Source of the DNA: Phytopseudomonas punonensis
GTDB lineage: Bacteria > Pseudomonadota > Gammaproteobacteria > Pseudomonadales > Pseudomonadaceae
Assembly: GCF_900142655.1 (NCBI RefSeq)
Contig: NZ_FRBQ01000001.1
Coordinates: forward strand, 1,412,885 to 1,476,884
DNA length: 64,000 nucleotides
Direction: 5' to 3'
A program made the position numbers and the translations under genes. The notes beneath the pieces are model-generated. The model was not told the origin of the DNA, searched no databases, and worked only from the letters and a program-made list of their open reading frames with translations. This document shows, piece after piece, positions 1-9,128 of the stretch (position 1 is its first letter; each line of letters begins with the position of its first letter).

Positions 1-819
1 TGCCGTGGCATTGGCCACTTTGCGGTTGAGCACGTCATCCATGATGGTGTTCTCCATCTCCTGAGTGAATTTCAGGTTGGTCAGCAGTTTGCCCACGTTC
101 GGGCATTCGGCCACATAACCCTTGCGCGCCAGGGTATTCACCGAGCCGGTGCTGCCGAAGAATTTCTCGCCGCCCTTGAGGTACTGCATGTCGAACTGCA
201 CGTTCATCGGGTGCGGCGTCCAGCCGAGAAACACCACGAACTCGTCGCGTTTCACCGCGCGGCCAACCTGCACCAGCATGGCCTGTTCGCTGGATTCCAC
301 CAGCTGCCAGTCACCGAGGTTGAATTCGTTGCCGGCGATCATCTGGCGAATGTAGTCATTGGCTGGCGAGCCCGAGCCGATGCCATAGATCTTCTTGCCG
401 AACTTGTCGGCGTATTTGTTCAGATCGTTGAAATCCTTCACGCCGGCTTCATAGGCGTAGGTCGGCACCGCCAGGGTGTACTCGGTACCGCCGAGGTTTT
501 CCACCACCTTGTCGATCTGCCCGCTGGCCACGTAACGGTCGTAGTCGTGCTGGCCGGCTGGCATCCAGTTACCGAGAAACACGTCGACCTGGCCTTTCTG
601 CAGGCCGGCGAAGATGATCGGCACGGCCAGCGTACGGGTCTGCGGTTTGTAGCCCAGGCCGTCGAGCAGCAAGCTGGCGATGCCGTTGGTGACCGCAATA
701 TCGCTCCAGCCTGGGTCGGCCAGGCTGACGCTGGCGCATTTGGCGTCTTCGGCATGTACCTGAACGTTTGCAAACATGGCCAGCAGGCCTGCGGCAATCA
801 CCGTCTTGAAGGGCTTCAT
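1..819 (-). CDS. choX: Choline-binding periplasmic protein of an ABC transporter (3' end outside window)
   Basis: The protein captures choline, and possibly related quaternary amines, in the periplasm for an ABC importer. It starts at the ATG whose complement is 817-819 and runs off the left edge after 273 residues without a stop. A signal peptide covers about residues 1-23 (cut after VHA). Residues W38, W85, Y114 and W200 fall where the aromatic choline-binding cage lies in Sinorhizobium ChoX (W43, W90, Y119, W205, a constant offset of five). C28 and a cysteine near residue 242 match its disulfide. The cage pattern makes a choline binder more likely than a glycine-betaine binder. Permease and ATPase genes, if linked, lie beyond the left edge. 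Substrate is inferred from the motif only. Confidence 0.82.
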   Translation of the reverse strand, partial: MKPFKTVIAAGLLAMFANVQVHAEDAKCASVSLADPGWSDIAVTNGIASLLLDGLGYKPQTRTLAVPIIFAGLQKGQVDVFLGNWMPAGQHDYDRYVASGQIDKVVENLGGTEYTLAVPTYAYEAGVKDFNDLNKYADKFGKKIYGIGSGSPANDYIRQMIAGNEFNLGDWQLVESSEQAMLVQVGRAVKRDEFVVFLGWTPHPMNVQFDMQYLKGGEKFFGSTGSVNTLARKGYVAECPNVGKLLTNLKFTQEMENTIMDDVLNRKVANATA

Positions 820-1072
820 CGGCGGTGGCCTTGTGCATGAGGGAGCTTTAACCCTAGCAGATGGAAAGGCGATTTTTATGGCCGTTACAGGCCTCCGGGA
901 AGGCATACCGTTCGTCGTCGGGCGTGAACAGAATTGAACCGATTGCTGTCTTGGGCTGTCCGTCCACAGGACGTGCGGAGCACTCTTTTATTTCATTGTT
1001 TAGGTTGCAAGTGGCTGATTCAGGAAGGGATTCGCGGCGGCTTGGCTTGAGTCTTCTTTCTAGGTCATCGAA

Positions 1073-1615
1073 TTGAATAAACTGATCCTCTCTCTGATTT
1101 TAGGCAGCACCCTCTTATGTGCTGCAGCTGGCAACGCATCCGCCAGCTTCCGTGTCCACATGCAGGATGGCAGCAGCCGCGTCGTTGCACCCGCCAAGCT
1201 CGATCCTAATTCTTCCCAGGCCGTTGTCAGCAGAGCGCTGAGCGCGCTCGGCACGCCGTACCGCTGGGGCGGCACCAGCCCCGAGCGTGGGTTCGACTGC
1301 AGCGGCCTGGTCAAATACGCCTTCAAGCAGGTCGATGACCTCGACTTGCCACGTACCTCCCGTGGCCTTTCCCGTTTCGACGGCCCCAAGGTGTCCAAGA
1401 GCGATCTGGAGCCCGGCGATCTGCTTTTCTTCCGCATTCGCGGACGCAGTGTCGATCACGTAGCCATCTACCTGGGCAATGACCGTTTCATCCACGCGCC
1501 GCGTCGTGGCACCAACGTACGTATCGACAAGCTCAGCGACGGCTACTGGAAAAAGCACTTCCAGCTGGCTCGCCGAGTGATGCCTGAAGATACGCAGTTG
1601 GCCAGTAACGGCTGA
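1073..1615 (+). CDS. NlpC/P60 family cell-wall endopeptidase
   Basis: This 180-residue exported cysteine peptidase probably cuts peptidoglycan stem peptides (gamma-D-Glu to diaminopimelate). The start is a TTG; an in-frame TAG lies four codons upstream, so no earlier start is possible, and an AGG stands about 8 bases before it. Residues 1-24 form a signal peptide (hydrophobic core 4-18, ending in ASA). The NlpC/P60 domain fills residues 45-170: catalytic C76 in FDCSGLV, H129 in VDHVAIYLG and H141 in FIHAP. No lipobox and no extra cell-wall binding domain are seen, so it is periplasmic and soluble or loosely bound. Family assignment is firm; the exact bond cut is not known. Confidence 0.9.
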   Translation: MNKLILSLILGSTLLCAAAGNASASFRVHMQDGSSRVVAPAKLDPNSSQAVVSRALSALGTPYRWGGTSPERGFDCSGLVKYAFKQVDDLDLPRTSRGLSRFDGPKVSKSDLEPGDLLFFRIRGRSVDHVAIYLGNDRFIHAPRRGTNVRIDKLSDGYWKKHFQLARRVMPEDTQLASNG

Positions 1616-1665
1616 CGGGGTCAGCGAAACGACTGTTGTGTGGCGGGAGCTACCGGTCGCGATCT

Positions 1666-1735
1666 CGTGGGAGGGGCTTTAGCCCCGATGTGCTTATCTA
1701 GGCGTAAAGAGCTCGCGGCTAAAGCTGCTCCCACG
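1666..1735. repeat. REP-type imperfect palindrome
   Basis: The two arms begin CGTGGGAG and end CTCCCACG, with an inner GGCTTTAGCC / GGCTAAAG pair. The same arms recur at 12609, 33206 and 51813, always between genes. This is the common Pseudomonas REP/BIME form; it may act as a transcript-end structure for the peptidase gene. Confidence 0.8.
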
Positions 1736-1864
1736 AATTCTGGATGTCTGCTTCTGCCTTCGAAGCGTCTCTAAACAAAGAGGCTCGCCATCCGCCGGAC
1801 GGACTGTTCCGGCACGGGTGCAGGCGTTAAACTGCGCGCCGCTTCCAGCCATGTCGGCTGAGGC

Positions 1865-1898
1865 AATGGGTTCCCTAACCCCATTTCACGAAAAAGGA
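1865..1898 (+). promoter_or_regulatory. preQ1-I riboswitch controlling yhhQ translation
   Basis: A 34-base aptamer can be folded by eye. P1 is AATGGG (1865-1870) paired with CCCATT (1880-1885). The bases TTC and CCT (1871-1876) follow, then AAC (1877-1879). After P1 comes an A-rich tail ending AAAAAGGA (1891-1898). P2 forms between CCT (1874-1876) and AGG (1895-1897), giving the H-type pseudoknot of the preQ1-I class. The AACC-CCA element matches the Thermoanaerobacter aptamer closely. AGGA is also the Shine-Dalgarno of the gene, 6 bases before its ATG, so ligand binding should block translation. The downstream gene is a known preQ1-I target family. The fold was done by hand. Confidence 0.85.
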
Positions 1899-1904
1899 CG
1901 TCCC

Positions 1905-2555
1905 ATGACCCTGCTTCCTGCATCGGTCAGCCGCGCCGTATTGGCTGCGCTGATCGCGTTTCACATCCTCATCATCATCGCCAGCAACTACCTGGTGCAG
2001 CTGCCAATGACCATCTTTGGCTGGCACACCACCTGGGGCGCGTTCAGCTTTCCGTTCATCTTCCTGGCCACCGACCTCACCGTCCGCCTGATCGGTAAAC
2101 ACGCTGCGCGCGTGGTGATCGCCCGCGTCATGCTGCCAGCGCTGGTCGCCTCCTACATCGTTTCAGTGCTGTTCCATGAAGGCGCGTTCGGTGGCGTGGC
2201 GGCGCTTGGCGAATTCAACCTGTTCGTGTTTCGCATCGCCCTGGCCAGCTTCCTGGCCTACGTGCTCGGCCAGCTGCTCGACATCCAGGTGTTCGATCGC
2301 CTGCGCAAGCTCAAGTACTGGTGGGTCGCCCCGGCGGCTTCCAGCGTGTTCGGCCAGGCCATGGACACCCTGGCGTTCTTCTCCATCGCCTTCTGGCAGA
2401 GCAGCGACCCGTTCATGGCCGCCAACTGGGTGGAAATCGCTATGGTGGATTACGTGATCAAGCTGGCCGTCAGCCTGGCGCTGTTCGTGCCGCTGTACGG
2501 CATGCTGCTGGGCGCCATCGTGAAGCGGTTGCCGCAACGCACTGTATTTAACTGA
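1905..2555 (+). CDS. yhhQ: Queuosine precursor transporter (COG1738, YhhQ family)
   Basis: An inner-membrane protein that imports queuosine precursors (preQ0/preQ1) for salvage into tRNA. The start at 1905 gives 216 residues, is placed 6 bases after AAGGA and opens with MTLLPASVSR; an in-frame ATG-like extension upstream runs through the riboswitch and is rejected. About six membrane segments are visible (near residues 8-28, 36-52, 62-80, 95-115, 130-160, 185-208). Acidic residues inside membrane segments (ATDLTVRL, GQAMDTLAFF) are typical of the family. Expression is expected to fall when preQ1 is present, because the aptamer covers the ribosome site. A strong terminator follows. Confidence 0.9.
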   Translation: MTLLPASVSRAVLAALIAFHILIIIASNYLVQLPMTIFGWHTTWGAFSFPFIFLATDLTVRLIGKHAARVVIARVMLPALVASYIVSVLFHEGAFGGVAALGEFNLFVFRIALASFLAYVLGQLLDIQVFDRLRKLKYWWVAPAASSVFGQAMDTLAFFSIAFWQSSDPFMAANWVEIAMVDYVIKLAVSLALFVPLYGMLLGAIVKRLPQRTVFN

Positions 2556-2568
2556 AGCGGGCACCAAT

Positions 2569-2607
2569 AAAAACGCCGGATTCCCTCACAGGAATCCGGC
2601 GTTTTTC
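2569..2607. terminator. Bidirectional rho-independent terminator
   Basis: A 13-base perfect stem (AACGCCGGATTCC with GGAATCCGGCGTT) around the loop CTCACA is flanked by A-run and T-run, so it can end both yhhQ and the convergent MFS transporter gene. Confidence 0.93.
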
Positions 2608-2624
2608 GTTGCATGGCGTATGGC

Positions 2625-3914
2625 TCAGCGCGCTGGTGCTGCCAATGGCAATGCTTGCAGGCGCGACAGGTGCAGGGCGATCGCCAGAGAGACCAGCAGC
2701 AGCGAGCCGATGAACAGGCCCAGTCCGTCCCAGCCGCCCGCCTGCCAGAACACGCCGCCGAGGGTGCCGGCGACGCTGGAACCCAGGTAGTAGCAGAACA
2801 GGTACAGCGACGACGCCTGGCCTTTGGCCTGGGTGGCGCGGCGGCCGATCCAGCTGCTCGACACAGAATGCGCGCCGAAGAAGCCGAAGGTGAATAGCAG
2901 CATGCCGACCAGAATCACCGGCAGCACGTCGAACAGGGTCAGTACCAGGCCGGCCAGCATCAGGCCGATTACCACCCAGAGCACCTTGCGACGACCGAGC
3001 TTGTCAGCAAGCGCGCCGATCTGTGCGGAGCTGTAGATGCCCGACAGGTAGACGATGGAGAGTAGGCCGATGCTGGTCTGGTCGAGCTTGAAGGGTGCCT
3101 CGATCAGCCGGTAACCGATGTAGTTGAACATCGTCACGAAGGCGCCCATCAGCAGAAAGCCTTGCAGGAACAGCCATGGCAGGCCGGCATCGCGGAACTG
3201 TAGGGTGTAGCCCTGTAGCAGACTGCGCGGGCGCAGCGAACGAGCGCGGAAGTTACGTGACTCGGGCAGCAGCCGCCAGAACAGCCCGCCGGCCAACAGG
3301 CCCATGCCGCCGAGGGTGCCAAGTACCGCGTGCCAGGACATGAAGTCCACCAGTACGCCGCTGAGCAGGCGGCCGCTCATGCCACCGATGGCGTTGCCAC
3401 CGATATACACGCCCATGGCGAGGCCCAGGTGTAGCGGGTCGATTTCTTCACTCAGGTAGCTCATGGCCACGGCCGCCAGGCCGCTGAGCGCCAGGCCAAC
3501 CAGCGCGCGCATTACCAGCACGCCTTCCCAGGTCGGCATCAGCGCGCTGCCGACGGTGAATACGGCAGCGGCGAGCAGCGACACCACCATCACCGGCTTG
3601 CGACCGAGCGCATCGGACAGCGGCCCGGTGATCAGCAGGCCGACGGCCAGGGTGATAGTGGAAACGGAGAGGATCAGGCTGCTTTGCGCGGCGCTCAGAT
3701 CGAACTGCTGCGCGAGCATCGGCATCATCGGCTGTACGCAATACAGCAGCGCGAAAGTGGCGAAACCGCCGCTGCACATGGCGAGAATGGTGCGTAGAAA
3801 GGCGCGGGTGCCCTTCTGGATATAAACAGGTTCTGCCGAAACGCTGCGCGGGGCAGACTCCTCAAAGTGGGCTGGAACGCACTCGTGCGGTGCGTGTGGA
3901 ACGTGCTGACTCAT
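2625..3914 (-). CDS. MFS transporter, YnfM-like
   Basis: A 429-residue drug:H+/sugar-efflux type major facilitator with 12 predicted membrane segments, in the inner membrane. The start MSQHVPHAP is chosen because AGGTCG precedes its ATG; upstream in-frame codons overlap the LysR promoter. The MFS signature between segments 2 and 3 reads GPLSDALGRKPVM (about residue 105), and a related ALADKLGRRKV motif starts the second half. The long soluble N-terminus (about 45 residues) is common in this subfamily. It is divergent from a LysR gene, the same arrangement as ynfL-ynfM of E. coli, which suggests the LysR protein controls it. The substrate is unknown. Confidence 0.88.
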   Translation of the reverse strand: MSQHVPHAPHECVPAHFEESAPRSVSAEPVYIQKGTRAFLRTILAMCSGGFATFALLYCVQPMMPMLAQQFDLSAAQSSLILSVSTITLAVGLLITGPLSDALGRKPVMVVSLLAAAVFTVGSALMPTWEGVLVMRALVGLALSGLAAVAMSYLSEEIDPLHLGLAMGVYIGGNAIGGMSGRLLSGVLVDFMSWHAVLGTLGGMGLLAGGLFWRLLPESRNFRARSLRPRSLLQGYTLQFRDAGLPWLFLQGFLLMGAFVTMFNYIGYRLIEAPFKLDQTSIGLLSIVYLSGIYSSAQIGALADKLGRRKVLWVVIGLMLAGLVLTLFDVLPVILVGMLLFTFGFFGAHSVSSSWIGRRATQAKGQASSLYLFCYYLGSSVAGTLGGVFWQAGGWDGLGLFIGSLLLVSLAIALHLSRLQALPLAAPAR

Positions 3915-4033
3915 TACGACCTCTTGAACACTCGATTCCCAGGCGAAGCGCCGCCGCATGCTCTGACGAATGTCGGCATGGGTGGTTGTTGTTATTGGGA
4001 ATGGGCTCAGGATAAATAGCCGGGCAAGTTCTT

Positions 4034-4080
4034 TCCAATATAATATTCGACCCAATCGATATGTTTTTCGACCTATTGGA
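4034..4080. promoter_or_regulatory. Probable LysR operator and promoter region between MFS and LysR genes
   Basis: An AT-rich stretch carries an outer inverted repeat TCCAATA (4034-4040) / TATTGGA (4074-4080) and an inner direct repeat TTCGACC (4046-4052, 4066-4072). LysR regulators usually bind such dyads in the gap between divergent genes. The site overlaps the presumed start of the regulator's own transcript. Confidence 0.55.
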
Positions 4081-4086
4081 GAGGGC

Positions 4087-4986
4087 ATGGAACTGCGCCA
4101 CTTACGTTACTTCGTGGCCGTTGCCGAAGAGCTGCACTTTGGCCGCGCCGCCGAGCTGCTGGGTATTTCCCAGCCACCGCTGAGCCAGCAGATTCAGGCG
4201 CTCGAGCAGGAGTTGGGCGTGCGCCTGTTCGAGCGCAGCAACCGCCATGTGGCGCTTACCGATGCCGGGCGGTTGTTTCTTGAGGAAACGCGGCAAACCC
4301 TGGCCCAGGTCAGCAAGTCGGTGGATGTGGTGCGTCGCGCCGAACAGGGCGAGATTGGTGAATTGCAGATCGGCTTCACCGCATCGGCGCCGTTCGTGTC
4401 GATCATTCCACGCGCGGTGTTCGCCTTCCGCCAAGCGTTTCCGGCGGTGCACCTCGATTTGCAGGAGATGACCAGCCGCCAGGTCAGCCAGGCGCTGCTG
4501 GAAAAGAAACTGCAGATCGGCATGATTCGCCCGCTGGAGCTGCCTGCCGAGCTGGATGCGGTAGAGCTGCTCAGCGAGCCACTGGTGGCCCTGCTGCATG
4601 CCGGCCACCCATTGGCTGGCGAGCAGGATCGGGGACTGGCTCTGGCCGAACTGGCTGATGAGCCATTCGTTTATTTTCCACGTAATTACGGCTCGGGCCT
4701 GTATGGCCAGTTCTTCAACCTGGCCCGCCAGGCCGGTTTCACCCCGCGCGTTGCCCAGGAGGCTAACGAGGCGCTGACCATCATCGGTCTGGTGGCGGCG
4801 GGGCTTGGGGTTTCGGTACTGCCGGCGTCGTTCCGGCGTATCCGCATCGATGGCGTGGTGTTCCGCACCCTGATCGACGCAGATGCCACCACGGCGGTGT
4901 GGCTGGTCAAACGCCGCCAGGAGCGCTCGCCGCTGGCTCAGGCCTTTATGGACCTGTTGACCCGCGAGGTGCAGGCACTCAAGTAG
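4087..4986 (+). CDS. LysR-family transcriptional regulator (YnfL-like)
   Basis: A 299-residue LysR regulator. The start ATG follows GGAGAGGGC. The winged helix-turn-helix lies at residues 1-60, with the recognition part around ELLGISQPPLSQQIQ. The effector-binding domain covers about residues 90-295. FGRAAELLGISQPPLS is typical of the BenM/CatM-like branch that also contains YnfL. It probably controls the divergent MFS gene and itself through the dyads at 4034-4080. The inducer is unknown. Confidence 0.9.
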   Translation: MELRHLRYFVAVAEELHFGRAAELLGISQPPLSQQIQALEQELGVRLFERSNRHVALTDAGRLFLEETRQTLAQVSKSVDVVRRAEQGEIGELQIGFTASAPFVSIIPRAVFAFRQAFPAVHLDLQEMTSRQVSQALLEKKLQIGMIRPLELPAELDAVELLSEPLVALLHAGHPLAGEQDRGLALAELADEPFVYFPRNYGSGLYGQFFNLARQAGFTPRVAQEANEALTIIGLVAAGLGVSVLPASFRRIRIDGVVFRTLIDADATTAVWLVKRRQERSPLAQAFMDLLTREVQALK

Positions 4987-5001
4987 CCGATGGGATTTTT
5001 T

Positions 5002-5071
5002 GTAGCCCGGGTCGAGCGCAGCGACACCTGGGAAAGGTATCTGCGTATCGCTGCGCTCAACCCAGGCTACG
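5002..5071. repeat. Palindromic intergenic repeat, GTAGCC type
   Basis: Arms GTAGCCCGGGTCGAGCGCAG and CTGCGCTCAACCCAGGCTAC form a long imperfect hairpin. A second copy lies at 26058-26144. This family is distinct from the GTGGGAG-type repeats. Confidence 0.8.
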
Positions 5072-5099
5072 GGCTAGAGGCTACGGATTGCGTCGAGCT

Positions 5100-5420
5100 T
5101 CAAGCGCTGGCGTTCTTGTCCAGTTTGCGCAGAAATACCGTCATTTCCTTTTCCGCCTGCTTGTCGCCTTTCGCCTGCGCGGCCTGCAGGCCGCTCTGCC
5201 AGGCGCTGCGGGCAGCGTCCGGGTTGCCGGCGGTTTGCTGGGCCTTGCCGAGCAGCTTCCAGGCAGCGGAATACCGCGGGTCGTGTTCGACGCAGCGCTG
5301 CAGGTGTTCAGCAGCTTTTACGGCATCGCCGACATCCAGATAACCCTTGCCCAAGCCGAAGCGCAGCAGCGAGTTATCCACGCCCTTGGCGAGCATCTTT
5401 TCCAGCGCTTCGGTGCTCAT
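5100..5420 (-). CDS. Small tetratricopeptide repeat protein
   Basis: A 106-residue all-helical TPR protein without signal peptide, probably a cytoplasmic scaffold. Two to three TPR-like helix pairs are visible: LLRFGLGKGYLDVGDAVKAA, then AAWKLLGKAQQTAGNPDAA, then a final helix pair rich in K and E. The start has a strong AAGGAG 7 bases upstream. It is the last gene of the minus-strand unit def-fmt-rsmB-trkA, 12 bases after trkA, the same place as the short TPR gene next to trkA in P. aeruginosa. No function is known. Confidence 0.85.
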   Translation of the reverse strand: MSTEALEKMLAKGVDNSLLRFGLGKGYLDVGDAVKAAEHLQRCVEHDPRYSAAWKLLGKAQQTAGNPDAARSAWQSGLQAAQAKGDKQAEKEMTVFLRKLDKNASA

Positions 5421-5432
5421 CGTCAGGGCTCC

Positions 5433-6806
5433 TTAGAAGAAGGTCAGGCCGACCTGGAACAGCCGCTCGACATCGCGAATATGCTTCTTGTCCATCAGGA
5501 ACAGGATCACGTGGTCGCCGGACTCGATCACCGTCACGTCATGGGCGATCAGCACTTCTTCATTGCGAATAATTGCGCCGATGCTGGTGCCGGGTGGTAG
5601 GGATATATCCTTGATCGCCTTGCCGACCACCTTGCTCGAGCGCGTATCGCCGTGGGCGATCACTTCTAGGGCTTCGGCGGCGCCGCGGCGTAGCGAGTGC
5701 ACGCTTTCGATATCGCCGCGGCGCACGTGGGTCAGCAGGCTGCCGATGGTCGCCAGCTGCGGGCTGATGGCGATGTCGATCTCGCCGCCCTGGATCAGGT
5801 CGACGTAGGCCGGGTTGTTGATCAGCGTCATTACCTTGCGCGCGCCTAGGCGTTTGGCCAGCAGCGAGGACATGATGTTGGCTTCGTCGTCGTTGGTCAG
5901 GGCCAGGAAGATGTCGGCATCCTTGATGTTCTCTTCCACCAACAGGTCGCGATCGGATGAGCTGCCGTGCAGCACGATGGTACTTTCCAGGCTTTCCGAG
6001 AGGTAGCGGCAGCGGGCCGGATTCATCTCGATGATTTTCACCTGGTAGCGGCTTTCGATGGCCTCGGCGAGGCGCTCGCCAATGTTGCCGCCCCCGGCGA
6101 TCACCACGCGTTTGTAGCCTTCCTCCAGGCGGCGCATCTCGCTCATTACCGCGCGGATATCGCCCTTGGCGGCGATGAAGAACACTTCGTCATCGGCTTC
6201 GATCACCGTATCGCCCTGGGGCATGATGGCCCGGTCGCGGCGAAAGATCGCCGCCACCCGGGTATCGACCTTGGGCATGTGCTCGCGCAATTGACGCAGT
6301 TGCTGGCCGACCAGCGGCCCGCCGTAGTAGGCCTTGACTGCCACCAGCTGGGCTTTGCCGTCAGCGAAGTCGATCACCTGCAGGGCGCCGGGGTATTCGA
6401 TCAGGCGCTTGATATAGTTGGTCACCACCTGCTCGGGGCTGATCAGCACGTCGATGGGGATGGCTTCGTTGTCGAACAGGCCGCTGCGGGTCAGGTAGGC
6501 CGGCTCGCGCACCCGGGCGATCTTGGTCGGCGTGTGATAGAGGGTATAGGCCACCTGGCAGGCGATCATGTTGACTTCGTCGCTGTTGGTCACCGCCACC
6601 AGCATGTCGGCATCGTCGGCGCCGGCTTGGCGCAGCACGGTCGGGAACGAGCCCTTGCCCTGTACGGTGCGGATGTCCAGGCGATCACTCAGGGCACGCA
6701 GACGATCACCGTCGGTGTCCACCACGGTGATGTCGTTGGCTTCGCTGGCTAGGTGTTCGGCCAGGGTGCCGCCGACCTGGCCGGCGCCGAGGATGATGAT
6801 CTTCAT
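5433..6806 (-). CDS. trkA: Trk potassium uptake regulatory protein TrkA
   Basis: A peripheral membrane protein that binds NAD(H) and gates the TrkH/TrkG potassium channel. The start [10 protein letters not shown] gives 457 residues, the usual TrkA length; reading frame continues upstream but only inside rsmB. Two tandem RCK units are seen, each with a Rossmann GxGxxG (GAGQVG at residues 7-12, GGGNIG at 238-243) followed by an RCK_C domain (about 145-225 and 375-457). Its ATG overlaps the rsmB stop as ATGA, so the two genes are translationally coupled. The channel gene itself is not in the window. Confidence 0.96.
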   Translation of the reverse strand: MKIIILGAGQVGGTLAEHLASEANDITVVDTDGDRLRALSDRLDIRTVQGKGSFPTVLRQAGADDADMLVAVTNSDEVNMIACQVAYTLYHTPTKIARVREPAYLTRSGLFDNEAIPIDVLISPEQVVTNYIKRLIEYPGALQVIDFADGKAQLVAVKAYYGGPLVGQQLRQLREHMPKVDTRVAAIFRRDRAIMPQGDTVIEADDEVFFIAAKGDIRAVMSEMRRLEEGYKRVVIAGGGNIGERLAEAIESRYQVKIIEMNPARCRYLSESLESTIVLHGSSSDRDLLVEENIKDADIFLALTNDDEANIMSSLLAKRLGARKVMTLINNPAYVDLIQGGEIDIAISPQLATIGSLLTHVRRGDIESVHSLRRGAAEALEVIAHGDTRSSKVVGKAIKDISLPPGTSIGAIIRNEEVLIAHDVTVIESGDHVILFLMDKKHIRDVERLFQVGLTFF

Positions 6807-8119
6807 CGGGTTGCTCCAACGGCTGCGATCTTGATCAGTTTGGCGTAGTAGAAGCCATCGTGGCCGTCCTGCTGGGCGAGCAGCTGGCGGCCGTGGGGTT
6901 GCTTGAGGCCGAACGGGCCAGTGATATCCAGCTCGCGGGCGCCCGGCGTGCGTTCGAGAAACGCGCCGATGACCTCGGTATTTTCTGTCGGCAATGTCGA
7001 ACATGTGGCGTAGAGCAGGATGCCGCCAACCTCGAGGGCCGACCACATGGCGTCGAGCAGCTCGCCTTGCAGCGTGGCCAGCGCCGGAATGTCATCGGCC
7101 TTGCGGGTTAGCTTGATGTCTGGATGGCGGCGAATCACGCCGGTGGCCGAGCAGGGTGCATCGAGCAGGATGCGCTGGAACGGCTTGCCGTCCCACCAGG
7201 CGGCCGTATCGCGGCCATCGGCTGCGATCAATTTGGCATCCAGGCCCAGGCGGTCGAGGTTCTCGCGCACGCGCAGCAGGCGCTTGGCTTCCAAGTCCAC
7301 GGCGACCACTTCGCTCAAGCCCGGCTCGGCTTCCAGCAAATGGCAGGTCTTGCCGCCGGGCGCTGCGCAGGCGTCGAGCACACGCTGGCCGGGCGCCAGT
7401 TGCAGCAGCTCGGCGGCCAGTTGCGCGGCTTCGTCCTGCACGCTGACGTGGCCCTCGGCGAAGCCTGGCAGCAGCGTCACGTCGCAGGCCTGCAAGAGGC
7501 GAATGCCGTCGCGGCTGAAGGTGCAGGGCTCGGCGTCGAAGCCGACCTGACGCAGTCGCGCCAGATAGTCATCGCGGCTGCCATGGCGGCGGTTGACCCG
7601 CAGGATCAGCGGCGGATGGGCATTGTTGGCGGCGCAAATGGCCTGCCACTGCTCGGGCCAGAAGGCCTTGAGCTGCTTCTGCAGCCAGCGCGGGTGGGCG
7701 GTGTGCAGCACCGGGTCGCGGTCCAGTTCGGCGAGGATGCTGTCGGTGTCGCGCTGGGCATTGCGCAGCACGGCATTGAGCAGGCCCTTGGCTGACGTCT
7801 TTTTCAATTTGTCGACGCAGCCGACCGTCTCGCCGATCGCCGCGTGAGCGGGAATACGGGTGTAGAATAGCTGGTAGAGGCCGACCAGCAGCAGCGCTTC
7901 GAGGTCGCGGTCGCCATCCCTGAAGGGCTTGCGCAGCAGTTTTTCGGCGATCAGCGCCAGGCGCGGTTGCCAGCGGGCGGCGCCAAAGGCCAGATCCTGG
8001 GCGAGGCCGCGGTCGCGGGCCTCGACCTTGTCGAGCAGTGGCGGCAGGCTGGTGCCCAGCGACGCCTTGCCTTCGAGCACCGCCGCCAGGGCGCGAGCTG
8101 CTGCCAGCCTGGGGTTCAT
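6803..8119 (-). CDS. rsmB: 16S rRNA (cytosine(967)-C(5))-methyltransferase
   Basis: Methylates C967 of 16S rRNA with S-adenosylmethionine. The 438-residue protein has an N-terminal NusB-like RNA-binding domain (residues about 1-140) and a Rossmann methyltransferase domain (about 235-430). SAM motif [15 protein letters not shown], motif [12 protein letters not shown] and motif VI ATCSTLP are present; the cysteine in ATCS is the nucleophile and the one in APCS helps release the product. It overlaps both fmt (upstream) and trkA (downstream) by 4 bases, so the three form one translationally coupled operon. Confidence 0.96.
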   Translation of the reverse strand: MNPRLAAARALAAVLEGKASLGTSLPPLLDKVEARDRGLAQDLAFGAARWQPRLALIAEKLLRKPFRDGDRDLEALLLVGLYQLFYTRIPAHAAIGETVGCVDKLKKTSAKGLLNAVLRNAQRDTDSILAELDRDPVLHTAHPRWLQKQLKAFWPEQWQAICAANNAHPPLILRVNRRHGSRDDYLARLRQVGFDAEPCTFSRDGIRLLQACDVTLLPGFAEGHVSVQDEAAQLAAELLQLAPGQRVLDACAAPGGKTCHLLEAEPGLSEVVAVDLEAKRLLRVRENLDRLGLDAKLIAADGRDTAAWWDGKPFQRILLDAPCSATGVIRRHPDIKLTRKADDIPALATLQGELLDAMWSALEVGGILLYATCSTLPTENTEVIGAFLERTPGARELDITGPFGLKQPHGRQLLAQQDGHDGFYYAKLIKIAAVGATR

Positions 8120-9057
8120 GCCAGCACCGTGCCGACGGCGAACTGCTCGCGGCGGCTGTTGTACAGATCGCTGAAGTTCAGCGCCTTGCCGCCGGGCAAT
8201 TGCAGGCGGGTGAGCAGCAGGGCGCCAGTGCCGCAGGCGACGGTCAGGCCGTCCTTGCTGGCGGCGAGAATTTCGCCGGGCTGGCCCTGGCCTTCACCGA
8301 TACAGCCAGCCAATACCTTGAGCGGCGCGTCGTTCAGCGTGCTGTGGCAGATCGGCCAGGGATTGAACGCGCGGATCAAGCGCTCCAGATCAATGGCCGG
8401 CCGACTCCAGTCGATGCGGGCCTCATCCTTGTTGAGCTTGTGGGCGTAGCTGGCCTGTGCATCGTCCTGCACTTCGCCCATCAGCGTGCCGCTAGCGAGG
8501 CCGGCGATGGCTTCGATTACCGCAGGCGGGCCTAGCTCGGCGAGGCGGTCGTGCAGGCTACCGCCGGTGTCTTCGGCAGTGATCGGCGTGCGCACCTTGA
8601 GCAACATCGGCCCGGTGTCCAGGCCGGCTTCCATCTGCATCACGGTCACGCCGCTCTCGGCATCACCGGCCTGCACGGCACGCTGGATCGGCGCCGCACC
8701 GCGCCAGCGCGGCAGCAGCGAGGCGTGGCTGTTGATGCAACCGAAGCGCGGGATATCCAGCACCACTTGCGGCAGGATCAAGCCATAGGCGACCACCACC
8801 AGCAGATCCGGCTTTAGCGCCGCCAGCTCGGCTTGCGCTGCGGCATCCTTGAGGCTCGGCGGCTGCATGACGGGAATAGCGTTGTTCAGGGCGAGCTGCT
8901 TGACTGGGCTGGGCATCAGCTTCTGACCACGGCCCGCCGGGCGATCCGGCTGGGTGTACACCGCGACGATCTGGTGCGGCGTGTCGAGCAGGGCCTTGAG
9001 GTGGGCGGCGGCGAATTCCGGGGTGCCGGCGAATACGATACGCAGAGCTTCGGTCAT
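8116..9057 (-). CDS. fmt: Methionyl-tRNA formyltransferase
   Basis: Transfers a formyl group from 10-formyl-tetrahydrofolate to initiator Met-tRNA. The start [15 protein letters not shown] gives 313 residues, normal for Fmt. The catalytic Asn/His/Asp region is seen in [20 protein letters not shown] and in the following segment with LDTGPML; the C-terminal OB-fold tRNA-binding domain begins at about residue 205. A hairpin with a T-run between def and fmt may reduce read-through, although def, fmt and rsmB are usually one unit. Stop and rsmB start overlap as ATGA. Confidence 0.97.
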   Translation of the reverse strand: MTEALRIVFAGTPEFAAAHLKALLDTPHQIVAVYTQPDRPAGRGQKLMPSPVKQLALNNAIPVMQPPSLKDAAAQAELAALKPDLLVVVAYGLILPQVVLDIPRFGCINSHASLLPRWRGAAPIQRAVQAGDAESGVTVMQMEAGLDTGPMLLKVRTPITAEDTGGSLHDRLAELGPPAVIEAIAGLASGTLMGEVQDDAQASYAHKLNKDEARIDWSRPAIDLERLIRAFNPWPICHSTLNDAPLKVLAGCIGEGQGQPGEILAASKDGLTVACGTGALLLTRLQLPGGKALNFSDLYNSRREQFAVGTVLA

Positions 9058-9083
9058 GGGATCTCGCTTTGACTGGGTGCTGG

Positions 9084-9114
9084 AAAAAACAAAAGGCTTG
9101 CCGCGGCAAGCCTT
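9084..9114 (-). terminator. Terminator/attenuator between def and fmt
   Basis: On the minus strand, an 11-base perfect stem AAAGGCTTGCC / GGCAAGCCTTT (9092-9114) around a minimal GC centre is followed by TTTTGTTTTTT. It lies within the 71-base def-fmt gap and should end part of the def transcripts. Confidence 0.8.
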
Positions 9115-9128
9115 TGTTGGAGGCCCGA

